From assembly GCF_001422365.1 (NCBI RefSeq), contig NZ_LMMT01000006.1, positions 62,001 through 126,000 on the forward strand: DNA of 64,000 bases, in the 5' to 3' direction. The notes beneath the pieces were generated by a model. It searched no databases, was not told where the DNA came from, and saw only the letters and a list, made by a program, of their open reading frames with translations. Origin of the DNA: Pseudorhodoferax sp. Leaf265 (lineage in GTDB: Bacteria > Pseudomonadota > Gammaproteobacteria > Burkholderiales > Burkholderiaceae_C). How positions within the stretch are numbered: position 1 is the first letter of the stretch; each line of letters starts with the position of its first letter. The position numbers and the translations under genes are program-made. This document shows, piece by piece, positions 1 to 8,660 of this stretch.

Positions 1-353
1 TGCACAAGGCTGCCGCCGACGGTGCCGCGGTTACGCGTCTGCACATGGCCCACCCAGCGCAGGGCGTCGTGCACCAGGGGAAGCGCCCGGTGGATGTCGG
101 CATCGTCCTCCACGGTGCGCTGCCGCGTGGTGGCGCCCATGCGAACATGGCTGGTTTCGATGCGGACCTGTCGTAGTGCCGACAGGCGGTTGATGTCCAG
201 CAGCACGGCCGGGCGCGCCAGGCGCATCGCCATCATGGGCACCAGGCTCATGCCGCCGGCGATGGCTTTGACGTCCATGCCGTGCTCGGCGAGGCACGAA
301 AGCGCGTGTTCCAGCGACTCGGCGCGGACATATTCGAATGGAGCTGCTTTCAT
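1..353 (-). CDS. FAD-binding subunit of a molybdenum hydroxylase (CoxM/XdhB-like), 3' end outside window
   Basis: The first 117 residues of a protein that leaves the window at its left edge. Two family signatures are visible: AGGMSLVPMMAMRLARPAV near residues 32-50, which matches the FAD-pyrophosphate loop of the CoxM/xanthine dehydrogenase medium subunit, and RNRGTVGGSLVH near the break, the second FAD-contacting loop of the PCMH-type fold. In the family this subunit passes electrons from FAD within a three-subunit molybdenum hydroxylase that acts on aromatic, purine or CoA substrates; the large Mo subunit and the 2Fe-2S subunit would lie further left. The start at 353 is the first ATG and gives a normal N-terminus, although the ribosome site is weak. 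It is divergent from the LysR gene at 565, a common arrangement for a regulator and its target. The substrate cannot be told from this fragment. Confidence 0.85.
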   Translation of the reverse strand, partial: MKAAPFEYVRAESLEHALSCLAEHGMDVKAIAGGMSLVPMMAMRLARPAVLLDINRLSALRQVRIETSHVRMGATTRQRTVEDDADIHRALPLVHDALRWVGHVQTRNRGTVGGSLV

Positions 354-564
354 GGGATCAAGGTGACGGTGAGTTGCGCATCCGCTGCAAGAAAATTCAC
401 GTGCATGGAGGGAATCTCTCTTGCACCCGCTGCCCTTTTGCAGCTCTAGTAAGCGAAAATTCTGGCTTTCAGGCGATGTGGTCGCAATCGACCAAAGCTG
501 CGGGAGCGAGAGAAAAAATCACACCGTGCGGCGTAGTTAGGCGCTGCAACATTGAGGGACCATG

Positions 565-1524
565 ATGAGAAAGCTTCCGCCGCTGAATGCGCTCAAGGCA
601 TTCGAAGCCGCCGCGCGCCATATCAGCTTCACGAAGGCGGGCGAAGAGTTGAACGTCACGCATGGGGCCATCAGCCGTCAGGTGTCGCTCCTGGAAGACT
701 GGCTCAGCACCGCGCTGTTCCATCGGAGCGCGTCGACCCTCGCGCTCACGCAGGCGGGACGCAGCTACGCGGCCGAGGTCACCTCGCTGCTGGATCGGCT
801 GTCCGTCGTGACATCGCAGGTCACGGAGCAGGCCGCGCCGAGCACGATCAACGTCAGTGCGCCGCCGACCTTCACGATGCGCTGGTTGATCCCACGTATT
901 TCAGGTTTTCAGCGCAAGCGGCCCGGCGTCGAGGTGCGGCTGACAACGTCGATTGCGCCGGTGCATTTCCAGGAGAACCATTACGACGTGGCGATCCGGG
1001 GAGCGCTCGAGCCACTGAGCCACTGCGACTGCGTGGCGTTCATGACGGAGACCATCGTGCCGGTCTGTCACGCCGACATCGTCGCGGCGGGTCGGCTGCG
1101 CACCGTGGAGGATCTTTCCCGCCAGACATTGATCCGCTATGCCACCGAGCCGTATGGCTGGCCAGTCTGGCTCGACGCGGTGGGGCTATCCGGGCTATCA
1201 GGAGCCAGCACTCTGCATTTCGAGCAGATGTACTTTGCGCTACAGGCCGCTGCCGAAGGTCTTGGTGTGGTACTGGTGCCGCTGTTCCTGGTGGCCGATG
1301 ACATCGCCGCGGGGCGTCTTTGCGCACCCTTCGGCTTGCACGGGGCCATGGAAAGGCGCTACTACGCGAACACCTCCCCTGCTTCTGCGCACAACCTTCT
1401 CATTGCCGAATTCCGCGACTGGCTCATCGAAGAGGGGCGCAGCACCGAGCGGTCCATCATGGCATGGGCGCATGAATCCTTGACCCCATCGAAAGACAGC
1501 GATTTGCCAATCGGGCAAGGATAG
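565..1524 (+). CDS. LysR-family transcriptional regulator (GcvA/AmpR-like)
   Basis: A 319-residue protein of normal LysR length. Residues 4-62 form the winged helix-turn-helix (LNALKAFEAAARHISFTKA, then the recognition helix around THGAISRQV). Residues about 90-300 form the periplasmic-binding-like effector domain. The opening PPLNALKAFEAAARH is typical of the GcvA/AmpR branch. Two in-frame ATG codons are adjacent (562 and 565); the GAGGGA ribosome site at 554-559 is better spaced from 565. It diverges from the molybdenum hydroxylase subunit at 353, so that operon is the likely target, with control from the 211-bp gap. The effector is unknown. Confidence 0.9.
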   Translation: MRKLPPLNALKAFEAAARHISFTKAGEELNVTHGAISRQVSLLEDWLSTALFHRSASTLALTQAGRSYAAEVTSLLDRLSVVTSQVTEQAAPSTINVSAPPTFTMRWLIPRISGFQRKRPGVEVRLTTSIAPVHFQENHYDVAIRGALEPLSHCDCVAFMTETIVPVCHADIVAAGRLRTVEDLSRQTLIRYATEPYGWPVWLDAVGLSGLSGASTLHFEQMYFALQAAAEGLGVVLVPLFLVADDIAAGRLCAPFGLHGAMERRYYANTSPASAHNLLIAEFRDWLIEEGRSTERSIMAWAHESLTPSKDSDLPIGQG

Positions 1525-2009
1525 TCTCGAACACCAAGGCGTCAGCTGCGAGTGTGGGTCGCCGCAAGTGCTGCGATCCCTGGCCCGGAGAAGCGGCCTT
1601 CGTTACAGCTGCCGCATTGCCAGCCATCCGCGCCCCTCGATGAGTGTTGCCGTGGGATCGGGCCAAGACAAGCAGCGACCTCATTGATTTCCTCGACTTG
1701 GCGATCGAGTTCCTTGAGGTGATCGAGCACAAAGGGACCAGGAGGCGGACCGGACCGGCAACTCGATGGCACCGTCCTTGGTCAGCTGAGGAACACGCGC
1801 CGCGATGCAACCGAATCCCAGCGGCACGATGAGTCCGAACTCACCGAGAGACCCGCGGTATAACCCCGAACGGGGCATGGCACGGGTAGCGATCCTTCGC
1901 CAGCGAGGTCCGGACGATGCTATTCCAACGGCTCACAGGTGCTAGGAGAACGCGGGCGGCTCAACCAGAAACTGCGATGACAGGACCGGTTTGACAGGAG
2001 ACAAATACG
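1525..2009. other. Intergenic region, 485 bp, no convincing gene
   Basis: No frame here shows a recognisable domain. A reverse-strand open frame at 1542-1772 encodes a charged helical stretch and a CGSC motif that faintly recall the C-terminus of a MerR-type regulator. It has no helix-turn-helix or ribosome site and is at best a decayed remnant. The last 30 bp carry the ribosome site of the diguanylate cyclase gene. Confidence 0.5.
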
Positions 2010-4244
2010 ATGCCGTTGAGCAACACCCAAATGCTTGTGGATCGTCTTTCCAAGAACCAGAGAGACCTATCCACTCTGCTCGTCGGCGCGAATGCTGCCA
2101 TCGCCGTCCTTCTGCTGGCATTGATGGTTGCGGTACACACCGCATCGAGGCGATCGTACGGGGTCCAAGCGCAGAGCCTGGTCGAAGGCATTGCCGCCAT
2201 CGCACAAGCGAACGTGAGCAGCGAGCTTAAACTGATCGATGCGGTCGTCCGGGCAACAGCGGACGAGGTACAGCGGCTCAGGCCGGGAGACGAAGCAGCG
2301 TCGCCATTGATCGATCAAATATTGCAAACACGACTGCAGCTGATGTTGGGCGCCGAGGCCTTCAGGCTGGCCGATAAGTCTGGATTGGTCCGGTGGGGAA
2401 CCGGGCTGCCGCTAGGTTCCCGCATGGACGTGTCGGACAGAGCGTATTTCAAGGAGGCGCAGAGACATCGGGATGATGGGACGATCGTCGCGGGTCCCGT
2501 GCTCTCACGCGTTTCTGGAAATTGGGTAGTGGCGTTCGTTCGCCCGCTCAAGATCGACGGAGAGTTCGCAGGCGTCCTGTATGTGAGCGTCCATGTGGAG
2601 CATTCTCAAAAGCTGTTCAGCCAGTACGACCTTGGTGAGGGGGATGCTGTCACGCTGCGCAATCGCGACTTCGCACTTGTAGCTCGCCATTCCCCGGGGG
2701 CTGTAGCGTTTCCCCATGTTGGCGAGATAGCTGTCTCCGACGAGCTGAAGCAAGCCGCCACGGCGAATCGCGCCGGCGGGTTCTTCGTCTCAAAGGTCCC
2801 CATCGACGGTGAGATGCGATCCACTGCATATCGAGCGGTCGGCGATTGGCCATTCGCCGTCTATGCTGGGGTCAGCCATCGTCAATTCTTCCAAGCCTGG
2901 CGCAACCAGGCGTGGGCGCACTCCCTGCTCGCTGGTTTCCTGTGGGTGCTCGTCGTCCTTGCGACGTTTGCGGCCTACCGCTCGAGCGTCAGGCTGGCCC
3001 GCGGCATGCAAGCGGCGGCTGACCAGACGGAGCGCACCAAAGTTCTGCTGCGGATCGCCGGCGACGGCATTCACATCATGGACAGCAAGGGCATCCTGGT
3101 GGAGATGAGCGACTCCTTTGCCGAAATGCTGTGCTCCACCCGTGAGAAGCTGTTGGGAAGGCACATCTCGGAATGGGACGCGAACCAGGACAGCGAGCGC
3201 ATCGCGCATTGGCTCTCCAAACTGAAGGACAGGGACCATCAGAGGGTCGAAGTCCAGCATCGCCGAGACGACGGCTCGACCATCGACGTCGACCTGCAAC
3301 TGAGAGCCGTGCAGATCGGCGGAGAGCTGCTGGTTTTCGGCTCTGCACGGGATGTCACCGCCATCAGGCGCCTTGTGCGTGAACAGACCGCGATGCTGGA
3401 GAATGAGCTGTTGGGCATGGCCAAGGTTGAGGGCAGGCGGTTCATCTGGAGAAACGCAGCCTTTGAACGCGTCTTCGGTTATGCGCCAGGTGAACTGGCA
3501 GATCGCGCCACTCGCGTGATCTACTGGGACGATGCCACGCACCAACTCGTCGGCGAAAAGGCGTATGCCGTTCTGAGGGCCGGCACCCAGTACCGCACGC
3601 AGTTGCGCATGATGAGGAAGGACGGCTCGGCGGTCTGGGTCGATTTTGGAGCCGTAGAGCTCGCGGAAAACTGCATTTTGGTAATGGCCATGGACATCAC
3701 CTCCACAAAGGAGGCGCACGACCATCTTGCGCACGCTGCATTCCGCGATCCGCTCACTCAGTTGCCCAATCGTCTGTTGTTGGGAGATCGGCTAGCGCAA
3801 GCGCTCGGCAACGCCCGGCGTGAGGACAAGCGCGTAGCGATCTGCTATCTGGATCTCGATGGTTTCAAGGCTGTCAACGACACCCTCGGGCACGATGTCG
3901 GTGATGCATTGTTAAAGGAGATCGCACGCAGGCTCCTAAGCATTTTGCGGGCGTCCGATACCGCGGCACGCGTCGGAGGCGACGAGTTTGTCCTGGTCCT
4001 GACTGGTATCGAGGGAGGAGAGTGGCTGGCCGTTCTGGAACGTGTGAGGCTGGCTGTGCGCGAGCCGGTCTTCGTCAATGGCACTTTCGCACACGTCGGG
4101 GCGACTATGGGCGTGGCTTTTTCCTCGCCGAACGAAACCGCAGCAGAGCTCCTCGACCGCGCCGATCACATGATGCTGCAAGGCAAGCGCCGTGAGAAAG
4201 GGACGATCACCGTCGCAAGCACTTCCGACGGCACCGCCGGCTGA
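2010..4244 (+). CDS. Membrane-bound sensor diguanylate cyclase (dCACHE-PAS-PAS-GGDEF)
   Basis: A 744-residue inner-membrane signalling protein that should make cyclic di-GMP from two GTP. A first membrane helix lies at about 22-43. A periplasmic sensor region of dCACHE type runs to about 300 (note the motif DRAYFKEAQ), and a second helix lies at about 302-325. Two PAS domains follow (about 340-455 and 470-580). The GGDEF domain occupies about 590-740, with an intact GGDEF signature at 656-660 and an RxxD inhibitory site (RASD) five residues before it, so the enzyme should be active and product-inhibited. No EAL domain follows. The start is supported by AGGAG ten bases upstream. The gene stands alone and converges on the gene ending at 4431. 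The sensed ligand is unknown. Confidence 0.92.
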   Translation: MPLSNTQMLVDRLSKNQRDLSTLLVGANAAIAVLLLALMVAVHTASRRSYGVQAQSLVEGIAAIAQANVSSELKLIDAVVRATADEVQRLRPGDEAASPLIDQILQTRLQLMLGAEAFRLADKSGLVRWGTGLPLGSRMDVSDRAYFKEAQRHRDDGTIVAGPVLSRVSGNWVVAFVRPLKIDGEFAGVLYVSVHVEHSQKLFSQYDLGEGDAVTLRNRDFALVARHSPGAVAFPHVGEIAVSDELKQAATANRAGGFFVSKVPIDGEMRSTAYRAVGDWPFAVYAGVSHRQFFQAWRNQAWAHSLLAGFLWVLVVLATFAAYRSSVRLARGMQAAADQTERTKVLLRIAGDGIHIMDSKGILVEMSDSFAEMLCSTREKLLGRHISEWDANQDSERIAHWLSKLKDRDHQRVEVQHRRDDGSTIDVDLQLRAVQIGGELLVFGSARDVTAIRRLVREQTAMLENELLGMAKVEGRRFIWRNAAFERVFGYAPGELADRATRVIYWDDATHQLVGEKAYAVLRAGTQYRTQLRMMRKDGSAVWVDFGAVELAENCILVMAMDITSTKEAHDHLAHAAFRDPLTQLPNRLLLGDRLAQALGNARREDKRVAICYLDLDGFKAVNDTLGHDVGDALLKEIARRLLSILRASDTAARVGGDEFVLVLTGIEGGEWLAVLERVRLAVREPVFVNGTFAHVGATMGVAFSSPNETAAELLDRADHMMLQGKRREKGTITVASTSDGTAG

Positions 4245-4430
4245 AGAAGGGTCTGCACAAGGCGCTTCGGGGCCTGCAGCCCGAGACTGGTCCGTGACAA
4301 TCGCGATGGGCCTACCGGCCGCATGTTGGCCGGGTGGCTCTTTGCCAGCGGCAAGCTCTGGCTATCGGCCGATCCTCAATAGCGCCGGGCAGGTGCCCGC
4401 AAATAGCCCGTCGAGCTGCGACCGGCCCGT

Positions 4431-5576
4431 TCAATGCAGCGGTCCCGCGGTGGCCACACTGCGGTCCCTTTCCAACTCAACACCATGCGCATGCAGGAAG
4501 CTGAGCATTTGGATCATGGCATCGCGCGGTGGCTCATATCGCGATACGGGCCAGCAAAAAAGAGTAACCGGCCCGCCGCCAGTTCTGCGGAACACCGGCA
4601 CCATAAGGCCTTGCTCGCTAATCGCAGGCTGCCCAACGGTCAATAAGTCCATCCGCCCGCCCGCATCCTTTTGTGCTACATGCTGGAGCTCGACAAGCGC
4701 ACTGTCTGATCGTTCAAGGTGGGAGGCATACATGCTTGCCTGAGCAAAGGCGATGGGTGGCTGAACCGCACGCACTGCGCCTTGTCCCAGTGTTGGTCCC
4801 ACTTCGGCGCTGAAATCGGCCAGTGCCCGATTCATGTCGTTCAGCAAGTGGGGCGGCAAGTACCCTGCTGCGATAAGGAGCTTTTGAGAAGTGCCGAGCC
4901 GAGCCTGTGCTGCTAGCTGTTCACCCAACGGGAATGCCCTTCCGTTGCTTGCACTAGCGACGCCGACAAGCAGTGCAACAGCGCCGCCGCGTATCTCCCC
5001 CGGTGGACGGGCTCGGGGGAGGGGCGGCACACGTCGCTCCGCGACACGCCTCGCACCAATGGCATCACCGTTCAAAAGCTTTCGGCGCAAAGCGTGAACG
5101 TCGCCTGCGAGTAGAACTTGCGCCTGACTTGGCGGTAGAAGCCTCGGCAGAAGGACAACCGAGGCTTGGGTTTCTAAAAGCCGGTGCCGTACCATTGATT
5201 GCACGACAGCATCGAGTCGGCCCTCCGACAGTGCCTTTGGTACATCGGCCTGATCAACGAATCGAAGCACGGTGCCAAACAACCGCGCCGTGAACCCGCC
5301 GGCCTCGCGCTGCCCGCATTCGGCCACTTCGAGCGTGGTCGATACCAGCAGTTGGACCGCCTCGTCGGTCTTCGTGCGCTGACGGAGTTCAAGAGCGGCT
5401 ATGCTGAGGGCGTCCTCGAAGGCGTCCGCTGCAACGGTGTCCAACTTGTCATGGAGCGGCGCCGCCAATGCGTCGGGGTCGTTGTTTCCCATAGCCTGCG
5501 TCGCGTTGGCCAACTCTTCGGCGAGTGGGTACAGACGATGTCGGCGGTAGCCTAAGCGTTCGAAGGCTCGGCCCAT
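4431..5576 (-). CDS. Conserved-type hypothetical protein, 381 aa
   Basis: Unrecognised protein of 381 residues, rich in Ala and Leu helices, with no signal peptide, no membrane segment and no clear catalytic motif. The start was set at 5576 because AAGGAG lies seven bases upstream; an ATG further out at 5609 has no ribosome site and would overlap the upstream gene. It lies 29 bp downstream of the 132-aa gene ending at 5606, so the two are probably co-transcribed. Both face away from the XRE regulator at 6183, which may control them. The helical make-up and size are loosely reminiscent of DUF2863 proteins of Burkholderiales, but I could not confirm that. Confidence 0.6.
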   Translation of the reverse strand: MGRAFERLGYRRHRLYPLAEELANATQAMGNNDPDALAAPLHDKLDTVAADAFEDALSIAALELRQRTKTDEAVQLLVSTTLEVAECGQREAGGFTARLFGTVLRFVDQADVPKALSEGRLDAVVQSMVRHRLLETQASVVLLPRLLPPSQAQVLLAGDVHALRRKLLNGDAIGARRVAERRVPPLPRARPPGEIRGGAVALLVGVASASNGRAFPLGEQLAAQARLGTSQKLLIAAGYLPPHLLNDMNRALADFSAEVGPTLGQGAVRAVQPPIAFAQASMYASHLERSDSALVELQHVAQKDAGGRMDLLTVGQPAISEQGLMVPVFRRTGGGPVTLFCWPVSRYEPPRDAMIQMLSFLHAHGVELERDRSVATAGPLH

Positions 5577-5605
5577 AGAACTCCTTGGAAGGCTGCAATG
5601 TTGCT

Positions 5606-6004
5606 TCAACTTGTCCGACGGATCTTTTTACTCGCTTTTCGCCGGGGGGTGGGCTTGTGCATGTACGGAGCACCGGCCAAACCCGAGACGTCCGGTCCAC
5701 TGATCCGCGAGGAGTTCGGGGTGCAAATCCATTCGGCGTACGCCTGGAGCAAGTCGGCGTCGGGTAGATCGATGTCATTGCAGGCGAGGACCGGAAGACC
5801 GATCGCTTGAAGGACGGTCATCGCGGTCGGTGGCGGAGGCGGGGCTCCGACGCCGTAAACGATGAGCGGCACGCGGCACATGTCCAGTGCATTGCCGACC
5901 TGCTCGTACAGGTCGTCGTAGTTGGGTCGGAGGCGGATCACCACATCGGGCGTGCCGCCAGCACCAAACTCCTCGGGGATGCTGTTATTGACTGTGGTCG
6001 CCAT
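5606..6004 (-). CDS. Hypothetical protein, 132 aa
   Basis: Unrecognised small protein. The first 70 residues look folded (VVIRLRPNYDDLYEQVGNA, then MCRVPLIVYGVG), followed by PPPPP, a second alpha/beta-like stretch, and a basic C-terminal tail (PTPRRKASKKIRR) that could bind nucleic acid or serve as a disordered tag. An AGGGA ribosome site lies seven bases before the ATG. It is the first gene of a probable two-gene operon with the 381-aa gene at 4431-5576 and is divergent from the XRE regulator at 6183. Confidence 0.5.
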   Translation of the reverse strand: MATTVNNSIPEEFGAGGTPDVVIRLRPNYDDLYEQVGNALDMCRVPLIVYGVGAPPPPPTAMTVLQAIGLPVLACNDIDLPDADLLQAYAEWICTPNSSRISGPDVSGLAGAPYMHKPTPRRKASKKIRRTS

Positions 6005-6182
6005 TCGATCCCTTTGCTCGAAGAAGGACGCCGGCCGCGGGGTCGGTTACGGTCACTCACGGTGCAGCGAGGAGCCCGCCTAAGTCGGTTCTTCCGGTCA
6101 CCGAGTGTTCGAGACACAACTTTAACGCAAATGAGTCAAATCAAACGTCGTTTTTTTAGACGTCACCGGGCATTCTTGGCTG

Positions 6183-6482
6183 ATGGCAAACAGACTTGCA
6201 CCAGGCCGACGACTTGGGTCAACCACGTTCGATCCAGTGATTGCGGCTGCTTTTGGGGATGCGGTGCTTGCGATCCGCACTTCGGTGGGCCTGTCTCAGC
6301 TGGCGTTGGCCACTGAATCTGGCATCGAACGGGCGCACGTCGGCCGTCTGGAGCGAGGAGAGAGAGTGCCGAACTTCGTGGCGGTCGTGAAGATCGCCAA
6401 GGGCCTCGGTTGTAGCACCGCGAGGCTGGTCGAGGAGTTCGACACGCAGCTCGCAGCTGCGGCTGACGCCAAGCAACGTTAG
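6183..6482 (+). CDS. XRE-family helix-turn-helix regulator, 99 aa
   Basis: A small one-domain DNA-binding protein. Residues about 22-80 form a Cro/C1 helix-turn-helix: AFGDAVLAIRTSVGLSQLAL, then SGIERAHVGRLERGERVPNF, then IAKGLGCSTARLVEEF. The pattern S-Q-x-x-L-A followed by I-x-R-x-x-V-x-x-L-E-R-G matches the family closely. There is no ligand or protease domain. It is divergent from the two unknown genes at 4431-6004 with a 178-bp gap, a typical layout for autoregulation plus control of the neighbour. The ribosome site is weak. Confidence 0.8.
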   Translation: MANRLAPGRRLGSTTFDPVIAAAFGDAVLAIRTSVGLSQLALATESGIERAHVGRLERGERVPNFVAVVKIAKGLGCSTARLVEEFDTQLAAAADAKQR

Positions 6483-6848
6483 AAAAAAGACCTCTTGCGC
6501 AGCCATCAAGCTGACCCAACGACTCCATCAGCACACGCGGTCGGCGCAGCTGCTCCGAGTGTCAGCACGGATTGAGACGAAGAGTCCGCAGTCGCGGCAG
6601 CGACTTCTCGAAGCATCGCAGACCATGGCTGCATGGTTGCCGACCACCCTATGCAATGCACGATCGATCCGTATGGCTATCTTGGTGGAACCTCACAAGT
6701 CACCAAAGTCGGTGAGCTGGGGCGGCCACTAGATCGCCTGCGTCGATCGCGTCGCTGCTATGAAGCTCACGGTCAAGCACTGGACGGTCGGCGAATTGAA
6801 TGGCCGAAGCAATAAGATCGCCACCTTTGCATTCCATCTTTTAACCGT
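6483..6848. other. Intergenic region, 366 bp, no gene seen
   Basis: No reading frame here has a recognisable product, and the short open frames lack ribosome sites. The segment is slightly AT-richer near its right end and presumably carries the promoter of the H-NS-like gene at 6849. Confidence 0.5.
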
Positions 6849-7235
6849 ATGCCCAGAATCCGAGCCCAAAAACCTGGCCCCACTTTTGCGGAACTCCAGA
6901 GGCAGATTGATGAGTTGACTGCGAAGGCCGAGTTTGTTCGCCAGCAAGAACTCGCAGGCGTTGTTGAGCGCATTCGTGAGGCGATTGCGGTCTACGGCCT
7001 GACGCCGGATGAGCTTTTCGGTGACGCCTCCAAGAGAAAAGTGGCCCGATTGAAGGTGGAGAAGAAGGCCAGAAAGAAGGCTGGCACCGTGCGCTCGACC
7101 GGAGATGCTCGGAAATCCGTGCCGAAGTACCGGGATCCTGCGAGTGGCAAGACGTGGACGGGCAACGGCAAGCGGCCGGCTTGGTTCGTCGCGGCAGTGG
7201 AAGCCGGAACGGATCCTCAAGCGCTGGCTGTGTAA
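6849..7235 (+). CDS. H-NS-family nucleoid-associated protein
   Basis: A 128-residue protein. The first 60 residues form the coiled-coil oligomerisation part (FAELQRQIDELTAKAEFVRQ onward). A basic linker with KARKK follows, and the C-terminal DNA-binding domain carries KYRDPASGKTWTGNGKRP AWF, the short H-NS/Bv3F-type AT-hook-like motif. Its role would be to coat AT-rich or foreign DNA and silence it. Length and order match the short H-NS-like proteins common in Burkholderiales. Such proteins are often carried by accessory DNA, which suits the repeats that begin about 500 bp to the right. There is no sign of truncation. Confidence 0.9.
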   Translation: MPRIRAQKPGPTFAELQRQIDELTAKAEFVRQQELAGVVERIREAIAVYGLTPDELFGDASKRKVARLKVEKKARKKAGTVRSTGDARKSVPKYRDPASGKTWTGNGKRPAWFVAAVEAGTDPQALAV

Positions 7236-7404
7236 CGCATCCAGGATGACGGTCAGCAACTGCGGGGGAAGGTCCAGCCGTCGATGACCGAACGGGGCGT
7301 TGAGCGGGCGCCGACGTAGTGCGCACGCCTGACCCCGCTGGTTCTTCGGCGCGCGGTAAGTTCCCGCGGCCTGCCGGGGGGAATTTGGGAAACGGCCGCA
7401 GGCG

Positions 7405-8013
7405 TCAAGATCGACTGGGCGCCCAAGAGCGGTAGCGCGCATCGGGTGATTTTCGCCACCTGCCTTTCAGCCGCTGAATGATGGCCGAGCATTGCGCCAC
7501 TGCCTCTGTTCGCTTGAGTTCCCATTGCAACCCGATCCAGCGTGATGGCTTTCCCTGGCCATGAACGGCATCGGGGTGGAAAAGCCAGTGCGGCGTCATC
7601 GGATCAACGATGAACAGGCTGCCAGGCGGCACGGACACGCTCTCGAAAGACTGAAGCAGGTATGCGGAATCTCCTACCACGTAGTCGTCGCCCTCAACAG
7701 TCAGCGTGAGAAACAGCTTGTCCGGCCAGGACGGGTCCATGTGTGGCATGGCCTGCACGCAGGTGATCCAGGTATCGGCACTGGCGGGTAGATCCTGGGT
7801 GTCCGTGTCGATGATGTGCGGAGCGGCGGCGCGCAGGCGCATCACCACATTCTCGACGAGCGCGTCATGGTGCCGGCGCACGAACCGCTCGGCGAGGCAG
7901 CGACCAGTGCGTTGGTGAGCTGCACAGTGGCTTGGCGCAATCCACCATGCGTCGGCGAGGAAGCTCGGTCCGGTAACCAGGTCGCGGTTGCTCTGGTAGC
8001 CGGCAGATGACAA
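7405..8013 (-). CDS. Gene B: hypothetical protein with possible double-stranded beta-helix (oxygenase-like) core
   Basis: About 202 residues; the start is uncertain (TTG at 8013; ATG at 7836 is the first in-frame ATG). The core shows HMDPSWPDKLFLTLTVEGDD and then PPGSLFIVDPMTPHWLFHP, a spacing of His-x-Asp and distal His with a following Arg (PSRW) that would suit a 2-oxoglutarate/Fe(II) or cupin-type fold; this is inferred from motif spacing only. A partial second copy lies at 52154-52460, downstream of the SRAP-family gene at 52468-53508. Upstream of this copy only a decayed SRAP 3' end remains (8061-8445). The two genes therefore seem to have formed one A-B cassette. In the right copy the SRAP stop overlaps an ATG by four bases. 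Confidence 0.5.
   Translation of the reverse strand: MSSAGYQSNRDLVTGPSFLADAWWIAPSHCAAHQRTGRCLAERFVRRHHDALVENVVMRLRAAAPHIIDTDTQDLPASADTWITCVQAMPHMDPSWPDKLFLTLTVEGDDYVVGDSAYLLQSFESVSVPPGSLFIVDPMTPHWLFHPDAVHGQGKPSRWIGLQWELKRTEAVAQCSAIIQRLKGRWRKSPDARYRSWAPSRS
7743..7840 (+). repeat. 98-bp direct repeat, left copy
   Basis: Identical base for base to 52154-52251 in the same orientation. It lies inside gene B. Beyond it, towards 8445, the two loci remain clearly similar but diverged; to the left of it the similarity ends. The pair brackets the entire catabolic region. Confidence 0.93.
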
Positions 8014-8060
8014 CGCTTGGTACGGAGCCTGCCCGGCCTTATTCTGGCTGGATGGTGTTC

Positions 8061-8445
8061 ATGCCGGAGCGCCTCTGCGGCGGAGGGTTCCACACGTTGA
8101 TGGTCCTCGTGGGGCAGCGCATGCCTGGCGCTACTTTTCCAGCCGACGAAGAGAGGGTTCCGGAAAGGGAGGGCCGGGCGATCGTCCAGGATGGCGTAGC
8201 TGGCCGCTACGTTGGCGGATCCGGAGCCAGCCCGGCAGCGAAATTTTCCCGCCTGATCGTGCCTGGGGCCCATTCTTGGCCGGCCGCTTGAATTTCCGGC
8301 GGCGCCTGTTCAATGACCATGGTGAAGGAAAGCAGATCTGCCTGCCCGGGGCGTTGCCCATGCGACCACAGGCAAGGCACATCGCCGCTGGGTCACGTCC
8401 CAATCAACCTCGAACTCAACGCAGACCGCGGATTCCCTGGAGCAA
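8061..8445 (-). pseudogene. Decayed 3' remnant of an SRAP-family gene
   Basis: The reverse strand encodes NVAASYAILDDRPALPF and similar pieces that match the C-terminal third of the SRAP-like protein at 52468-53508 (NLAASYAILDDRPAFHF). Frame changes near the 3' end and around 8385 break the reading frame, and the N-terminal two thirds are absent. Next to it lies the complete gene B. At the right repeat the situation is the reverse: SRAP gene full length, gene B cut short. Confidence 0.7.
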
Positions 8446-8484
8446 GGGTTAGCACCTAAGCTGGCCAAAAGGGCCTTAGGTAAC

Positions 8485-8499
8485 AATGGTCGGACCATA
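8485..8499. promoter_or_regulatory. Operator copy 1 (AATGG-N5-CCATA)
   Basis: AATGGTCGGACCATA, the leftmost of nine related palindromes. It lies 162 bp before the ATG of the substrate-binding protein gene at 8661. The core TGGTCGGACCA fits the TGGTNNNACCA operator of FadR-subfamily GntR regulators; the likely binder is the GntR protein encoded at 13514. Confidence 0.7.
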
Positions 8500-8660
8500 A
8501 GTGAATATGTAAAGAATCTATCTTTTGCATCCGGCTGCGCGCGAACTGCTCAACATGGCTGTGGTGCCGTTGCGGTCTGGTGACGACGACGGGCTCGGTA
8601 CGCGTTCTGACGATGGTGAATGACCCTTGGTGGTGCCCCTTCTTCGTAGGAAACGAAACA

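Noticed and set aside
1542-1772. Possible MerR-type regulator fragment
   Set aside because: Only a helix and a CGSC motif recall the family; no helix-turn-helix, start or ribosome site.
6135-6170. Possible XRE operator with ACGTC and GACGTC halves
   Set aside because: The halves are not a proper inverted repeat and no second copy is seen.
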